Shown piece by piece: positions 1 through 8,156 of a stretch of DNA of 56,629 nucleotides (its first letter is position 1; each line of letters begins with the position of its first letter). The translations under genes and the position numbers were made by a program. Source of the DNA: Microbacterium esteraromaticum (GTDB taxonomy: Bacteria > Actinomycetota > Actinomycetes > Actinomycetales > Microbacteriaceae); assembly GCF_900163815.1 (NCBI RefSeq), contig NZ_FUKO01000004.1, forward strand, positions 1 to 56,629. The letters are read 5' to 3'. The notes below the pieces were generated by a model. That model saw only the letters and a program-made list of their open reading frames with translations, was not told where the DNA came from and made no database searches.

Positions 1-181
1 CATTTCTATGTCACGACGCTCGCTCAGAACCCAAGCTCATCGGTGAATCGAGGCTAAGAGCGGCCACGGAGTGGTCACAGAGCACGTTGGGCCACCTGAC
101 ACGCCACGCACAGCATATTTGCTCCGCTAACACTGCGTGGCATTCTCGAACTGGCGGAACGAGTACAGTTACTGATTCGCC

Positions 182-744
182 TCAGCCAGATTGAAGCCCC
201 TCCTGCAGATGTGCGGCCAGCAGATGGAGGGCGTGCATCGACGGTGAGATCACGTCCCGCCAGACCCCGGAGCGCGCGAGAGAGCCAACCAGGACATAGG
301 CGGTCTTGCGGCCGAATCCCCACTGCTCTGGCGGGTCGGGCATCTCGACCCAATCGAACTGCGTCTCCTCCCCCGGCGGGTGCTCGATGACCGCGTTCGC
401 GCGTTTCGTGACATGCGCGCATACGTGCACGCCGACCGCAGCCCGCGTGCCCGGATCTGTCTCATCAACGTCGGATACGAACCCGTGAACCCCAACAGGG
501 CGAGCTCGTCGAACAGCGTCACCGCCACAGATGCGGGGTCCTCGGAAAGCCTCGCGGAGACATAGTCGACGAACGGCGCGAACGCGTCAGGGCCAGCGGA
601 ATCGCGGAACCTGGGCTCGCGTTGCCTATTCAGATACGCGCGAATGGTCTTGCGGTCGTCATTGGTGCGGCGAGTGATCTCGCTGATCGTGAACCCCTGC
701 CGTTTCAGAACGTGGATATCCACGTTGCTCCTCTCCGAGAGCAT
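182..744 (-). pseudogene. istA: IS21 family transposase IstA, frameshifted and truncated
   Basis: Translation starts well at MLSERSNVDIHVLK, followed by a helix-turn-helix (ISEITRRTNDDRKTIRAYL) typical of the IstA N-terminus. The frame continues to about position 430, then the IstA sequence carries on in another frame (HVCAHVTKRANAV, then HPPGEETQFDWVEM, which holds the first catalytic Asp of the DDE domain). A stop at 182 cuts the protein before the second and third acidic residues. Full-length IstA proteins are usually 400-500 aa, so only the DNA-binding part and the beginning of the catalytic core remain. A natural programmed frameshift is unlikely because the C-terminal half is missing. 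Confidence 0.75.
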
Positions 745-878
745 GAGAAACAGGGCCTTCCTCGGGCGGGTATGGTCAGAGACCATCAGCATCGAGGAAG
801 GCCCGCCCCATGCGGCGGAGCGACCCAGGGTGACGAATTTCGATGAGCAGAACTGCGGAATTTCAGTGAGCGCCGTCA
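182..878 (-). mobile_element. Remnant of an IS21-family insertion sequence
   Basis: The outer end appears to be at about 878. Reading inward on the minus strand it begins TGACGGCGCTCACTG, and a related sequence recurs about 30 bases further in (AGCAGAACTGCGG, GTGACGAATTTCGATGAGC near 828-865), like the multiple terminal repeats of IS21-type elements. The istA-like gene inside is frameshifted and cut off after about 170 codons. No istB partner or opposite end is present, so the element is dead and truncated. The exact inner boundary is unclear, because recognisable transposase sequence simply stops at 182. Confidence 0.65.
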
Positions 879-1119
879 CTTGAGTAGCTTCATCACGCGC
901 GGGGTCGGAATGTTTGCCGGATTTGCAATGCTGGTTCGTCGGGTCGATACCGCCGAAGTCAGACTTGACGCGAGGATCAACGGACTAGTAGACGAGCTCA
1001 GCGCACGGATCGATGGTTCCAGGGTGAATCACCGAGGTGAAGATCGCAGTCGCTCCCCTGGATGGCCCACCACAGCACCTACTTCCCGTACGCTGATCAC
1101 GCCAGTCCGGGCAACCGCC
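879..1119. other. Gene-free stretch between IS remnant and MarR gene
   Basis: About 240 bases with no reading frame showing protein-like composition. It lies between the outer end of the IS21 remnant and the end of the MarR gene. It may be flanking sequence or debris from the same insertion event; no promoter, repeat or RNA gene was recognised. Confidence 0.4.
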
Positions 1120-1617
1120 TCACCCCCGCCAGTTCTTCGCGAGTTTCGTGAGCAGCCGCGCGAGCTCATCGCGCTCATCGTCGGTGAAGGCGGTCAGCGC
1201 CTGATCCAGTCGCTCGCGCCGCTCGCCGCGCATGCCGCGAATCATCCGTGCGCCGTCATCGGTCAGCGCGATGCGCGTGCGGCGTGCGTCGTCGGGGTCT
1301 GCCTCGCGGCGCACCCAGCCGCGATCGACGCCCTGCTGCACGAGGCGTGACGCGCGGGGCTGATCGACGCCGACGGCCTCGGCGAGCCCGCTCACACTGA
1401 GCGGTTCGGGTGCCGCGGCGAGCGCATCCAGCATCCGCACCACTGCCAGCGCACCGTTGCGCCCGGCCTCCCATCCCATCCGTCCGGCTCCACGCCCGCC
1501 CGGGCCATGCTCGCCGCGCGGATGCTGGTGTGCGTGAGGTGCGCCACCGCGCCTTCCGCGCAGGCGTGACAGGGCAGTCGCGATGATGTCGGCGGGGTTG
1601 GAACTCTCGGTGCTCAC
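1120..1617 (-). CDS. MarR-family transcriptional regulator
   Basis: 165 aa from a GTG start at 1617 (VSTESSNPADII); an in-frame ATG at 1665 would run across the likely operator, so GTG is preferred. A His-containing segment near the N-terminus (HAHQHPRGEHG) is followed by a winged-helix domain: PLSVSGLAEAVGVDQPRASR recognition region, then the wing with DPDDARRTRIALTDDG, the classic MarR DxRxxxxxLT signature, and a helical dimerisation tail. It is divergent from a second MarR-like gene at 1704 and shares the intergenic repeat at 1655-1682, so mutual or autoregulation is likely. The ligand is unknown; the His-rich segment could bind a metal, but that is inference. Confidence 0.85.
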   Translation of the reverse strand: MSTESSNPADIIATALSRLRGRRGGAPHAHQHPRGEHGPGGRGAGRMGWEAGRNGALAVVRMLDALAAAPEPLSVSGLAEAVGVDQPRASRLVQQGVDRGWVRREADPDDARRTRIALTDDGARMIRGMRGERRERLDQALTAFTDDERDELARLLTKLAKNWRG

Positions 1618-1654
1618 CCTCAGAACTTTACATGCGATTTGACATGGATGCACA

Positions 1655-1682
1655 TTGCATGTCACACTGCATATACATGCAA
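1655..1682. promoter_or_regulatory. Operator-like inverted repeat between divergent MarR genes
   Basis: TTGCATGT (1655-1662) and ACATGCAA (1675-1682) form a perfect 8-bp inverted repeat with centres 20 bp apart, close to two helical turns. A further ACATGC lies at 1630-1635 and ACATG at 1642-1646. The arrangement suits a dimeric MarR protein controlling both divergent genes. Which of the two regulators binds here cannot be told from sequence. Confidence 0.6.
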
Positions 1683-1703
1683 CATGACAAACAAAGGATT
1701 TCC

Positions 1704-2270
1704 ATGAACAACGACATCACTACTGACACACGTCCCCTCGGCTATTGGATCAGCGCCGTCGACCGGCTGCTGGCAGCCGAGTTCGCCACCGTCTTCGCCG
1801 ATGAAGGAATCACTCGCCGCGAATGGCGGATGCTGAACCTCATCGACGGCACGACGCCTGGCTCGCGGCCCGAACCCGATACCGGCTCTGCGCGCACGGC
1901 CCGCCTGCCTCACGCAATGCGCGGCCCCAAGCTGCGCCGACTGATCGACCTCGGCTGGATCAGCCGCGACGCCGACGGCTGGACCCTCACCGACGCCGGC
2001 CGACTGGCCAAGTCTCGCCTCGGCTCCGCGGTCGACGAGATCCGCGCCCGCTTCTCCGCCGCCGTCTCCCCCGAGGAGCTCGCCGCGATGACAGCGTCAC
2101 TCGAGAAGGTCGCCCGCGAGTTCGGCTGGGAAGCAGGCATGCGCCTCCCCCGCCGGCACGGACAGCACAATTTCGGATGCCACAATGATCGCCACCACGA
2201 TCGGCGTCATGGCTTCAGCCACCGGTCACGGACACCAGAGCAGCACATCCACATCCACACGCACAGCTGA
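1704..2270 (+). CDS. MarR-like winged-helix regulator with His-rich tail
   Basis: 188 aa from ATG 1704, preceded by AAAGGA at good spacing. The N-terminal half (GYWISAVDRLLAAEFATVFADEGITRREWRML) is a MarR-type helical dimerisation and DNA-binding region; LIDLGWISRDADGWTLTDAGR is the wing. The C-terminus from about residue 150 is rich in His, Arg and Asn (HNDRHHDRRH, HIHIHTHS), which may bind transition metals. It is divergent from another MarR gene, separated by an inverted repeat that lies in both promoters. A terminator-like hairpin follows. The family assignment is good; the function of the tail is inferred only from composition. Confidence 0.75.
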   Translation: MNNDITTDTRPLGYWISAVDRLLAAEFATVFADEGITRREWRMLNLIDGTTPGSRPEPDTGSARTARLPHAMRGPKLRRLIDLGWISRDADGWTLTDAGRLAKSRLGSAVDEIRARFSAAVSPEELAAMTASLEKVAREFGWEAGMRLPRRHGQHNFGCHNDRHHDRRHGFSHRSRTPEQHIHIHTHS

Positions 2271-2286
2271 GCGCCAGCATCCGACT

Positions 2287-2317
2287 GCCGTCTCCCGGGC
2301 TTCCGAGAGGCGGCTTT
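2287..2317 (+). terminator. Probable intrinsic terminator after the MarR-like gene
   Basis: GCCGTCTC (2287-2294) can pair with GAGGCGGC (2307-2314) with one G-U pair, followed by TTTCGT. It stands between convergent genes and serves at least the plus-strand one. Confidence 0.5.
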
Positions 2318-2319
2318 CG

Positions 2320-2952
2320 TCATGTCAGAGCAGTGACGGATGCCAGTGGCGCAGCCATATCGAACGGGTTCGCACCGGTGGAGAGCAGCACACCGACCAC
2401 GGCCACCGCCGCGACCAGCAGAGCGATGAGAATGACGAAGATGACGATCGTCCACGCCCGGTAGCTTCCGGTCGTGCCGCCGGCAGCCGGCGAGGGGATC
2501 GGCGGGCGATCGGGAAGTTCGCTCGGGGCGGGCAGTTTGCGCTTGTCGGCGCGCGTGCCAGGCACCGCGGTTTCTCCTGCGGCAGCATCCGTCACGCCCG
2601 GCGCCCTCGTGCCACCAGTCGCGGCGAGCGGCGCCGATTCCACCGCGGGCGGCGGGATCACCGGCTCCTCGAACACTGATGCCGGAAGCTCGGGTTCTGG
2701 CATCGGCGCATCCGGAATATCGAGGTCGGGGACATAGGCGCGCGCGATCACCGACGCCGGATCGACAGCGCCCGGCTCCAGCGGGCCTGCGCCGGCAGGC
2801 CCTGGCTCAGCAGCATCCACCCCACCGGCATCTACCCCACCGGCATCCGTCCCGGCATCCGGCCGGTCAGCATCCACCCCACCGGTCCCGGCGGGTTCGT
2901 GCACCGCCGCAGCCTCCGGAACCGCATCCGCATCTTCGGTGGGGTCAGACAT
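2320..2952 (-). CDS. Hypothetical Pro/Ala-rich protein with C-terminal membrane segment
   Basis: 210 aa, not recognised. Residues 1-160 are low-complexity, acidic and rich in Ala, Pro, Gly and Asp, with repeated GGVDA units near residues 24-46. One strong hydrophobic helix (WTIVIFVILIALLVAAVAVVGVLL) lies near residues 168-191, followed by a short tail. This suggests a single-pass membrane protein with a long disordered cytoplasmic segment. It begins only 2 nt after the stop of dcd on the same strand, so the two are probably cotranscribed and coupled. No enzymatic motif is visible. Confidence 0.65.
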   Translation of the reverse strand: MSDPTEDADAVPEAAAVHEPAGTGGVDADRPDAGTDAGGVDAGGVDAAEPGPAGAGPLEPGAVDPASVIARAYVPDLDIPDAPMPEPELPASVFEEPVIPPPAVESAPLAATGGTRAPGVTDAAAGETAVPGTRADKRKLPAPSELPDRPPIPSPAAGGTTGSYRAWTIVIFVILIALLVAAVAVVGVLLSTGANPFDMAAPLASVTALT

Positions 2953-2953
2953 G

Positions 2954-3559
2954 TCAGCCTCCTATGGCTCCTGCATCGGTCGTGCCCACGTTCGTGCGGT
3001 GGAAATTCTGGAATGAGCGGGATGCCGTCGGCCCGCGCTGCCCCTGGTAACGGTTGCCGTAGGGGCCCGAGCCGTAGGCGTTCTCGGTCGGCGAAGTGAG
3101 ACGGAAGAAGCAGAGCTGGCCGATCTTCATCCCCGGCCAGAGCTTGATCGGCAGGGTCGCGACGTTCGCGAGTTCCAGCGTGACGTGCCCGCTGAAGCCG
3201 GGGTCGATGAACCCGGCCGTCGAGTGCGTGATGAGTCCGAGGCGCCCGAGCGACGACTTGCCCTCGAGGCGCGCGGCGACATCGTCGGGCAGGCTGACCT
3301 GCTCGAACGTCGCACCCAGCGCGAACTCCCCCGGGTGCAGGATGAACGACTCATCCGGGTCGACCTCGATCAGCCGAGTCAGCTCGGGCTGATCGACCGA
3401 CGGATCGATGAACGGGTACTTGTGGTTGTCGAACAGCCGAAAGTACCGATCCAAGCGCACGTCGATGCTCGATGGCTGCACCATCTCCGCATCATGCGGA
3501 TCAAGTCCGATGCGGCCTGATGCGAGTTCTGCCTTGATGTCGCGGTCGCTGAGAAGCAC
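2954..3559 (-). CDS. dcd: dCTP deaminase (probably bifunctional, dUMP-forming)
   Basis: 201 aa, the usual length. It converts dCTP to dUTP and, in actinobacterial enzymes such as the Mycobacterium tuberculosis one, on to dUMP, feeding thymidylate synthesis. Visible family motifs: [12 protein letters not shown] at the N-terminus, [20 protein letters not shown] (nucleotide-binding loop), [20 protein letters not shown] with the catalytic Glu, and a C-terminal [11 protein letters not shown] tail that closes over the nucleotide. The bifunctional activity is inferred from the taxonomic group, not shown by the sequence. The downstream membrane protein follows after 2 nt. The upstream intergenic region holds palindromic repeat pair A1/A2. 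Confidence 0.95.
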   Translation of the reverse strand: MLLSDRDIKAELASGRIGLDPHDAEMVQPSSIDVRLDRYFRLFDNHKYPFIDPSVDQPELTRLIEVDPDESFILHPGEFALGATFEQVSLPDDVAARLEGKSSLGRLGLITHSTAGFIDPGFSGHVTLELANVATLPIKLWPGMKIGQLCFFRLTSPTENAYGSGPYGNRYQGQRGPTASRSFQNFHRTNVGTTDAGAIGG

Positions 3560-3603
3560 GCCTTCAGCCTACCGGCGCTGTTGCCCAACCGCTGGGTTGT
3601 GGC

Positions 3604-3720
3604 CATGTCTCAGTTGTGGCGGGTCAGCCGCATCCACACCCGGCAGTTCTGAGGCACCTCCCGAACCATGTCCCAGTTGTGGCGGGTCAGTCGCAACTGA
3701 ACCCGCCATTTCTGAGACAC
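3604..3720. repeat. Palindromic repeat pair A1/A2, 63-bp period
   Basis: Two units, 3604-3656 and 3667-3720, both beginning CATGTC(T/C)CAGTTGTGGCGGGTC and starting exactly 63 bp apart. Each unit is an imperfect inverted repeat: in A2 the left arm TGTCCCAGTTGTGGCGGGTC matches the reverse complement of the right arm at 16 of 20 positions. The pair lies between the ABC permease gene and dcd, both on the minus strand. A second pair with the same 63-bp period is at 38761-38877. Confidence 0.8.
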
Positions 3721-3775
3721 GGAAGGCTGCGGCTGCGCGAGGCCGACACGGTGACGACGCTACTGGGGCGCGGAG

Positions 3776-4579
3776 TCACACATCCCGTCCGCGCACCACG
3801 GCCCACGCACCCAGCAGGGCCGCGGCGGGCCATGCGATGAGTGTCGCCCACGCCTCCGGAGCGCTGAGGCCCCACCCGTCCTGCGGCAGGATGGCGTTCT
3901 GCGCCGCCGATGCCGGCAGATAGTTGCCGAGGTTGCCGATCCACTCGATGTCCTGCGCGAAAGAGCCGAGCAGGGCGACGATGATCGGCAGCACGAACAG
4001 GATGCCGACGGTCATGGCGATGGCGCCTGCCCCGGAGCGCAGCAGGAATCCGAGCCCGACACCGAGCAAAGCGAACAGCGCCATGGCGCCGGATGCCGCG
4101 AGAATCGGCAGGATCGTTTTGCCTGGGTCGTCCCAGAGCAACGGGATCCCGCTCGACGCGGCGAGCGGTGAGATCATCGCGGCGGTGGCGAGGAAGATCA
4201 ACAACGACACGACGAACATGAAGAAGGCGAGAACCGTCGCCTTCGCCGCGAGCACCGAACCGCGAACAGGATTCGCTGTCAGGGTCGAGCGGATCATGCC
4301 GGTCGAGTACTCGCCAGTGACCGAGATGACGCCGAGGATACCGGCAAGCATCATCGTGAACTGCACGGGCATGACGACGGCCATGATCGTGTCGGCTGGC
4401 GCAGTCATCGTAAGTGTCGCGAGGAAGGCGATGCCCATGGTGAGGGCTGCGACGATGGCGACTGACCACCAGGTGCCGCGAACGGTGGTGAGCTTGATGT
4501 ATTCGCTGCGCAGCTGGCGGGGGAACGTCAGCGTGAACGACGAGGTCGGAACGTGCGTTGCGCGGGCCGCGACGGTCAT
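3776..4579 (-). CDS. ABC transporter permease (ABC-2 type)
   Basis: 267 aa membrane protein with about six hydrophobic helices after a polar N-terminus (LRSEYIKLTTVRGTWW, the usual start of ABC-2 exporter permeases). Segments include VAIVAALTMGIAFLATLTM, FTMMLAGILGVISVTGEYSTGMI, VLAFFMFVVSLLIFLATAAMI and a C-terminal helix before VVRGRDV. The motif GEYSTGMIRSTL is common in this family. Its ATG overlaps the stop of the ATPase gene (4576-4579), so the pair forms one exporter, perhaps for a drug or peptide; the substrate is unknown. Confidence 0.85.
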   Translation of the reverse strand: MTVAARATHVPTSSFTLTFPRQLRSEYIKLTTVRGTWWSVAIVAALTMGIAFLATLTMTAPADTIMAVVMPVQFTMMLAGILGVISVTGEYSTGMIRSTLTANPVRGSVLAAKATVLAFFMFVVSLLIFLATAAMISPLAASSGIPLLWDDPGKTILPILAASGAMALFALLGVGLGFLLRSGAGAIAMTVGILFVLPIIVALLGSFAQDIEWIGNLGNYLPASAAQNAILPQDGWGLSAPEAWATLIAWPAAALLGAWAVVRGRDV

Positions 4580-5520
4580 GCGTGTGCCTCCTCGAGCCGG
4601 GCACCGTCTTGCGGGACGGCACGGGTGCGGTATTCGACAGCTTCGCCGGTGAGGGCGAGATAGGCGTCTTCCAGTGAGCCGCTGGTCGGGGTGAGTTCGT
4701 GCAGCGGGATGCCGCGTTCGAAGGCGAGGTCGCCGATGCGGGATGCTGGGAGCCCGGTGATGTCGAGAATGTCAGCGCCGACAGCGGCGACCTCGACGTC
4801 GCGACCGGCGACGGCGGATGCCAGTTCGGCGGGGCGCGGAGTGCGCACGTGCACGCGTTCGGTGGTCCATGCGCGAACGAGGTCGGGGAGCGCAGCATCC
4901 GCCAGCACTTTTCCACGCCCCAGAACGATGACGTGATCGGCGGTCTGCGCCATCTCGCTCATGAGGTGGCTGGAGAGCAGCACCGTGCGGCCCTCGGATG
5001 CCGCATGCCGCACGAACTGGCGCACCCAGCGCACGCCTTCCGGGTCGAGGCCGTTGACCGGCTCGTCGAGGATCAGCGTGTGCGGGTCGCCGAGGAGAGC
5101 GGCAGCGATGCCGAGGCGCTGCCCCATGCCGAGCGAGAACCCGCCGGCGCGCTTGCGAGCCACCGAGCCGATGCCGGTGATGTCGATGACTTCGTCGACG
5201 CGGGATGCCGGGATGCCGTGCGTCGCAGCCATGACGCGCAGGTGATTGCGCGCGCTGCGGCCGGTGTGCACGGCTTTCGCGTCGAGCAGCACGCCGGCCT
5301 CGGTGAGGGGCGCGCCCAGCTTGCCGTACTCCTTGCCGTCGACGGTGACCCGGCCGGCGGTGGGGCGGTCGAGCCCGACGATCATGCGCATCGTGGTCGA
5401 CTTGCCGGCGCCGTTCGGCCCCAGGAACCCGGTGACGCTGCCTGCGCGCACGGTGAACGACACGTCGTCGACGGCGAGCTTGTCTCCATACCTCTTGCTG
5501 AGGCCTTCGGCTGTGATCAT
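4576..5520 (-). CDS. ABC transporter ATP-binding protein
   Basis: 314 aa from ATG 5520 (MITAEGLSKRYGDK); upstream in-frame codons lack protein-like sequence. Walker A is GPNGAGKST, the signature is a variant FSLGMGQRLGIA, and Walker B is HTLILDEPVNGLDPEG followed by SSHLMSEM with the switch His. The C-terminal 90 residues form the extra domain common in DrrA/BcrA-type exporter ATPases. It energises the permease whose gene overlaps it by 4 nt. Confidence 0.9.
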   Translation of the reverse strand: MITAEGLSKRYGDKLAVDDVSFTVRAGSVTGFLGPNGAGKSTTMRMIVGLDRPTAGRVTVDGKEYGKLGAPLTEAGVLLDAKAVHTGRSARNHLRVMAATHGIPASRVDEVIDITGIGSVARKRAGGFSLGMGQRLGIAAALLGDPHTLILDEPVNGLDPEGVRWVRQFVRHAASEGRTVLLSSHLMSEMAQTADHVIVLGRGKVLADAALPDLVRAWTTERVHVRTPRPAELASAVAGRDVEVAAVGADILDITGLPASRIGDLAFERGIPLHELTPTSGSLEDAYLALTGEAVEYRTRAVPQDGARLEEAHA

Positions 5521-5686
5521 GACTACGACGCTACGGGTACGGCGCGGTGCTGCGCGTCCCTCGGAGGGATGACGTTGATGGCACGGATGTCGGACTCTGG
5601 AGTGACTTTCGTGGCTGCTGTGATCGTTGCGCAGTGCCGGCCAATCGTCAGGGTTTGTTATGCTGGTCGAGCGCCGCAAGGCGTGC

Positions 5687-5760
5687 GGGGCTGTAGTTCA
5701 ATGGCAGAACTTCTGCTTCCCAAGCAGATAGCGCGGGTTCGATTCCCGTCAGCCCCTCCA
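5687..5760 (+). tRNA. tRNA-Gly (anticodon CCC)
   Basis: 74 nt including an encoded CCA. The acceptor stem GGGGCTG (5687-5693) pairs with CAGCCCC before discriminator T. The D arm is GTAGTTCAATGGCAGAAC, the anticodon arm TCTGC-TTCCCAA-GCAGA gives CCC, and the T arm is CGGG-TTCGATT-CCCG. All arms fold without mismatches that matter. The AbiE toxin-antitoxin operon starts 220 nt downstream, a common position for integrated cargo, but I found no repeat of the tRNA 3' end further on. Confidence 0.95.
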
Positions 5761-5930
5761 CTTTTAAATCCCTGAGCTATCCCGGACATTCTGGAGCTAT
5801 TCCAGTCTGCAGATTCCGCGAGGTTAGTGCGGACAGGCGCGTCGTGCGTGCGGCGCCCTTTGACGTTGACTAGGTGATGGGCAATGACGGTTGGCCTCCG
5901 GTACAGCGGGCCCCGCAAACTGTGCATAGG

Positions 5931-5967
5931 TGAGACTGAACATACGCTGGGTGTATGGTAAGTCTCA
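5931..5967. promoter_or_regulatory. Inverted repeat, likely AbiEi operator
   Basis: TGAGACTGAACATAC (5931-5945) and GTATGGTAAGTCTCA (5953-5967) are inverted copies matching at 13 of 15 positions, 7 bp apart and ending 13 nt before the abiEi ATG. AbiEi antitoxins are known to repress their own operon by binding inverted repeats in the promoter, so this is the expected site. Binding here is inferred. Confidence 0.7.
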
Positions 5968-5980
5968 GTTAGGAGCGCTG

Positions 5981-6622
5981 ATGAAGCCGCTGGAGTTGGT
6001 CCGGACAGTCGAACGGGCGCCACTGAGGACCCTTCGGTGGACCGCCATCGACCAACGAACCACAAATGCGGCACGCGAGCTAGCCAGTCTCGTCGCAGAG
6101 GGGGCGTTGGTGCGCATTGCCCACGGCACGTACACCGCCCCTCCCGGGGGTGCCGATGGGCGGCGATGGAAGCCGCCGCTGGAAGCCGCCGGACTGGCAG
6201 TGGCGACCACACGCTTCGGGCAGCGCAATGTCGCTCTGATGGGCGTCGGCGCGGCCCGATTCTGGGGAGCAATCCCCAGGGCCATCGCAACGACGACCAT
6301 TGCCGTACCGGTGGCCGGGCGTCCGGCCATACAGCTGGAGACCGGGGGCACAGTCCACTTCATCCCGCGGATATTAGATGACCTCGACCTTGAATTGCAG
6401 GCCACACCGCTCGGGGACGCTCTCGTGACCACCCCGGCGCAGACTCTGTATGACTTGCTGGCGAAGCCGCACCAAGGACAGGCGCCAGATGCGGCCGAGG
6501 ATGCGGCGCGAAACCTCGGCGCCCGCGTGACGGCACCGGAGTTGAAAGCCATCGCCGCGCGAGCACAACGAGTGCCGACAACGGTGAAGAAGGTCATCGA
6601 CAGGATGGAACATCAGCGATGA
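5981..6622 (+). CDS. abiEi: Type IV toxin-antitoxin antitoxin, AbiEi family
   Basis: 213 aa from ATG 5981, chosen because AGGAG lies 5 nt upstream; a GTG at 5930 would start inside the operator. The N-terminal winged helix (residues about 10-60: AARELASLVAEGALVRIAHGTY) is the DNA-binding domain. The C-terminal half (TPAQTLYDLLAKP, then a helical segment with ALVTT) resembles the AbiEi C-terminal domain required for antitoxicity. It overlaps abiEii by ATGA. Role: repress the operon and counter the AbiEii nucleotidyltransferase, probably for phage defence by abortive infection. Confidence 0.85.
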   Translation: MKPLELVRTVERAPLRTLRWTAIDQRTTNAARELASLVAEGALVRIAHGTYTAPPGGADGRRWKPPLEAAGLAVATTRFGQRNVALMGVGAARFWGAIPRAIATTTIAVPVAGRPAIQLETGGTVHFIPRILDDLDLELQATPLGDALVTTPAQTLYDLLAKPHQGQAPDAAEDAARNLGARVTAPELKAIAARAQRVPTTVKKVIDRMEHQR

Positions 6623-7377
6623 AACCAGGGGCCACCCCCGGCATTCTCGACGAGGAGGAGATGCTGGATGTCCAGCTGATGTTCGGCGTCGACGAGGAGC
6701 AGGTCAGGCGCGATCACGTCATCTCGCACGCGCTCGCAGCCCTGGGCGGTATCGACGACTCGCGATTGGTGTTCTTCGGAGGCACCGCCCTGTCGCGAAC
6801 CTACCTACCGAACCTGCGACTGTCCGAGGACATCGACCTCATCGCCCTCGCGGTCAGAGCCGAGGTAGCCGCCGAGGTTCAGCAGTATCTGGAGTCTGGA
6901 CTGAAGCGCACGTTCCGGACCCCGACATTCACCCCGGACATAGCGTCGACCGGCCATTCCGACCCCAGCGTGATGGACGTCGGGGACGTGCGCATCCAGA
7001 TTCAGCTGCTGTCCTCCGAGGGGTATCCCGCGTGGCCTACCGAGGTCCGCTCCCTCACACAGCGGTACTCCGACGCACCTCTTGCGCGGATGAGAGTCCT
7101 GACAGCCCCGGCGTTCGCGGCCGCGAAACTGAGTGCATGGGTGGATCGCGGGGCTCCCCGTGATCTCTACGACATGTGGGCGCTCGCGCGGCTAGGGATG
7201 ATCGACGAGGAAGCGAAGCGACTCTTCGCGAAGTACGGCCCGATCACCAGCAGCACCAGGGTGCCGTTCAGCAACCTGCCCACAGCGGCCGGGTGGGGCA
7301 CGGCGCTGAATCACCAGTGCATCCCCCAGGTGGATCCCACCGAGGCCGCTGAGGTCGTAAGCGCTGCCTGGCGGTAG
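6619..7377 (+). CDS. abiEii: Type IV toxin, AbiEii nucleotidyltransferase
   Basis: 252 aa. It carries nucleotidyltransferase motif I/II FFGGTALSRTYLPNLRLSEDIDLIAL (GGT plus the catalytic DxD-like SEDIDL, about residues 53-76), an intermediate AAKLSAWVDRGAPRDLYDMWAL (K and RDLYD, motifs III/IV of this family) and a helical C-terminus. AbiEii/MenT-type enzymes add nucleotides to RNA, in known cases tRNA acceptor ends, halting translation. All key residues appear intact, so the pair is probably active. It is translationally coupled to the antitoxin. Confidence 0.85.
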   Translation: MKPGATPGILDEEEMLDVQLMFGVDEEQVRRDHVISHALAALGGIDDSRLVFFGGTALSRTYLPNLRLSEDIDLIALAVRAEVAAEVQQYLESGLKRTFRTPTFTPDIASTGHSDPSVMDVGDVRIQIQLLSSEGYPAWPTEVRSLTQRYSDAPLARMRVLTAPAFAAAKLSAWVDRGAPRDLYDMWALARLGMIDEEAKRLFAKYGPITSSTRVPFSNLPTAAGWGTALNHQCIPQVDPTEAAEVVSAAWR

Positions 7378-7433
7378 CGCACGGGTAGGACGCGCCGGAG
7401 CCGCGCTACGAGCTCAGAGGGCGACGGCTCTCC

Positions 7434-7796
7434 TTAGTCGGCGACATCCGCCGCGGCAGCAATGGCCGCGGCGGTCTGGGCATCGGCATCGGTCTGACTG
7501 ACAACTTCATCCACGAGCGCGATGCCTCCGGTGGAGTTGACCGAGTGCATCAGCCTCTCGATCCACGCGGCATTCAGAGTCGGCGTCTCCGGCGTATCGA
7601 AGACGAAACGCAGCGCGATCGAAGGATGCAGCCAGATCGTCGAGCGGCCTTCCGGGTCGCCGTCCGGGTGCCGCCACGAGAGGGTGAAGCTCTCCTGTCT
7701 GCGCAGCTTCGTGGCGATGACGACCTTGAGGTGCGCGAGCGCCCGATCCTCAACATGAATCATATTTTCGATGCCGTCGTACACGAGTCTGCCCAT
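7434..7796 (-). CDS. DUF7882-like small protein
   Basis: 120 aa. Paralogue of the protein at 9172-9519: both begin MG(R/K)(L/F)VY(D/E)G and share ED.AL.H...VI..KLRR.E.F..SWR...G.GRTTIWLHP-type blocks, and a C-terminal AWIERL/AWVDAL segment. The family is common in Microbacteriaceae and I believe it is often labelled DUF7882 or, misleadingly, ATP-dependent DNA ligase; there is no ligase motif here. Function unknown. The Ala/Asp-rich tail after residue 95 is not shared with the paralogue. Divergent from the small acidic gene at 7963. Confidence 0.7.
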   Translation of the reverse strand: MGRLVYDGIENMIHVEDRALAHLKVVIATKLRRQESFTLSWRHPDGDPEGRSTIWLHPSIALRFVFDTPETPTLNAAWIERLMHSVNSTGGIALVDEVVSQTDADAQTAAAIAAAADVAD

Positions 7797-7962
7797 AGTT
7801 GAAATCTAGCCGATCTGCACCCCATCTGGTGCGCAGAGTTCACCAGCCGCACCGCACGGCTTATACGCGGCAGATCGCGCTCCGTCAACCGGATCGGCGT
7901 CGTACGCGCCACCCCGTAGCGTGAGCGATCAGCACGCAAAACCTCATCGAAAGGACGCAACC

Positions 7963-8142
7963 ATGTCGAATCCCAGTTTCATGCCGCTGCCCTTGCCGGA
8001 TGACGACCGACAGCAGGAGCCGACCGTCGAGGAAGACGGCGAAACGGTGCTCGACCCCGACGCCGACGCAGACAACATCGACAGTGCCGACGCAGACCGC
8101 CTCGCCAGCGAAGAAGGCGAAGCCGAAGGCTCAGCTGAGTGA
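7963..8142 (+). CDS. Small acidic hypothetical protein
   Basis: 59 aa from ATG 7963 with AAAGGA 7 nt upstream (MSNPSFMPLPLPDDD). The protein is very acidic (EEDGE, DPDADADN, SEEGEAEG) and likely disordered. It sits in a run of stress-type genes and is followed by a strong hairpin at 8157. No known function. Confidence 0.65.
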   Translation: MSNPSFMPLPLPDDDRQQEPTVEEDGETVLDPDADADNIDSADADRLASEEGEAEGSAE

Positions 8143-8156
8143 GTGAGTCGGCAGTG

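Noticed and set aside
5687..7433. Attachment-site duplication of the tRNA-Gly 3' end flanking the AbiE pair
   Set aside because: No direct repeat of the tRNA 3' end was seen after abiEii, and no integrase is present, so an integrated island cannot be claimed.
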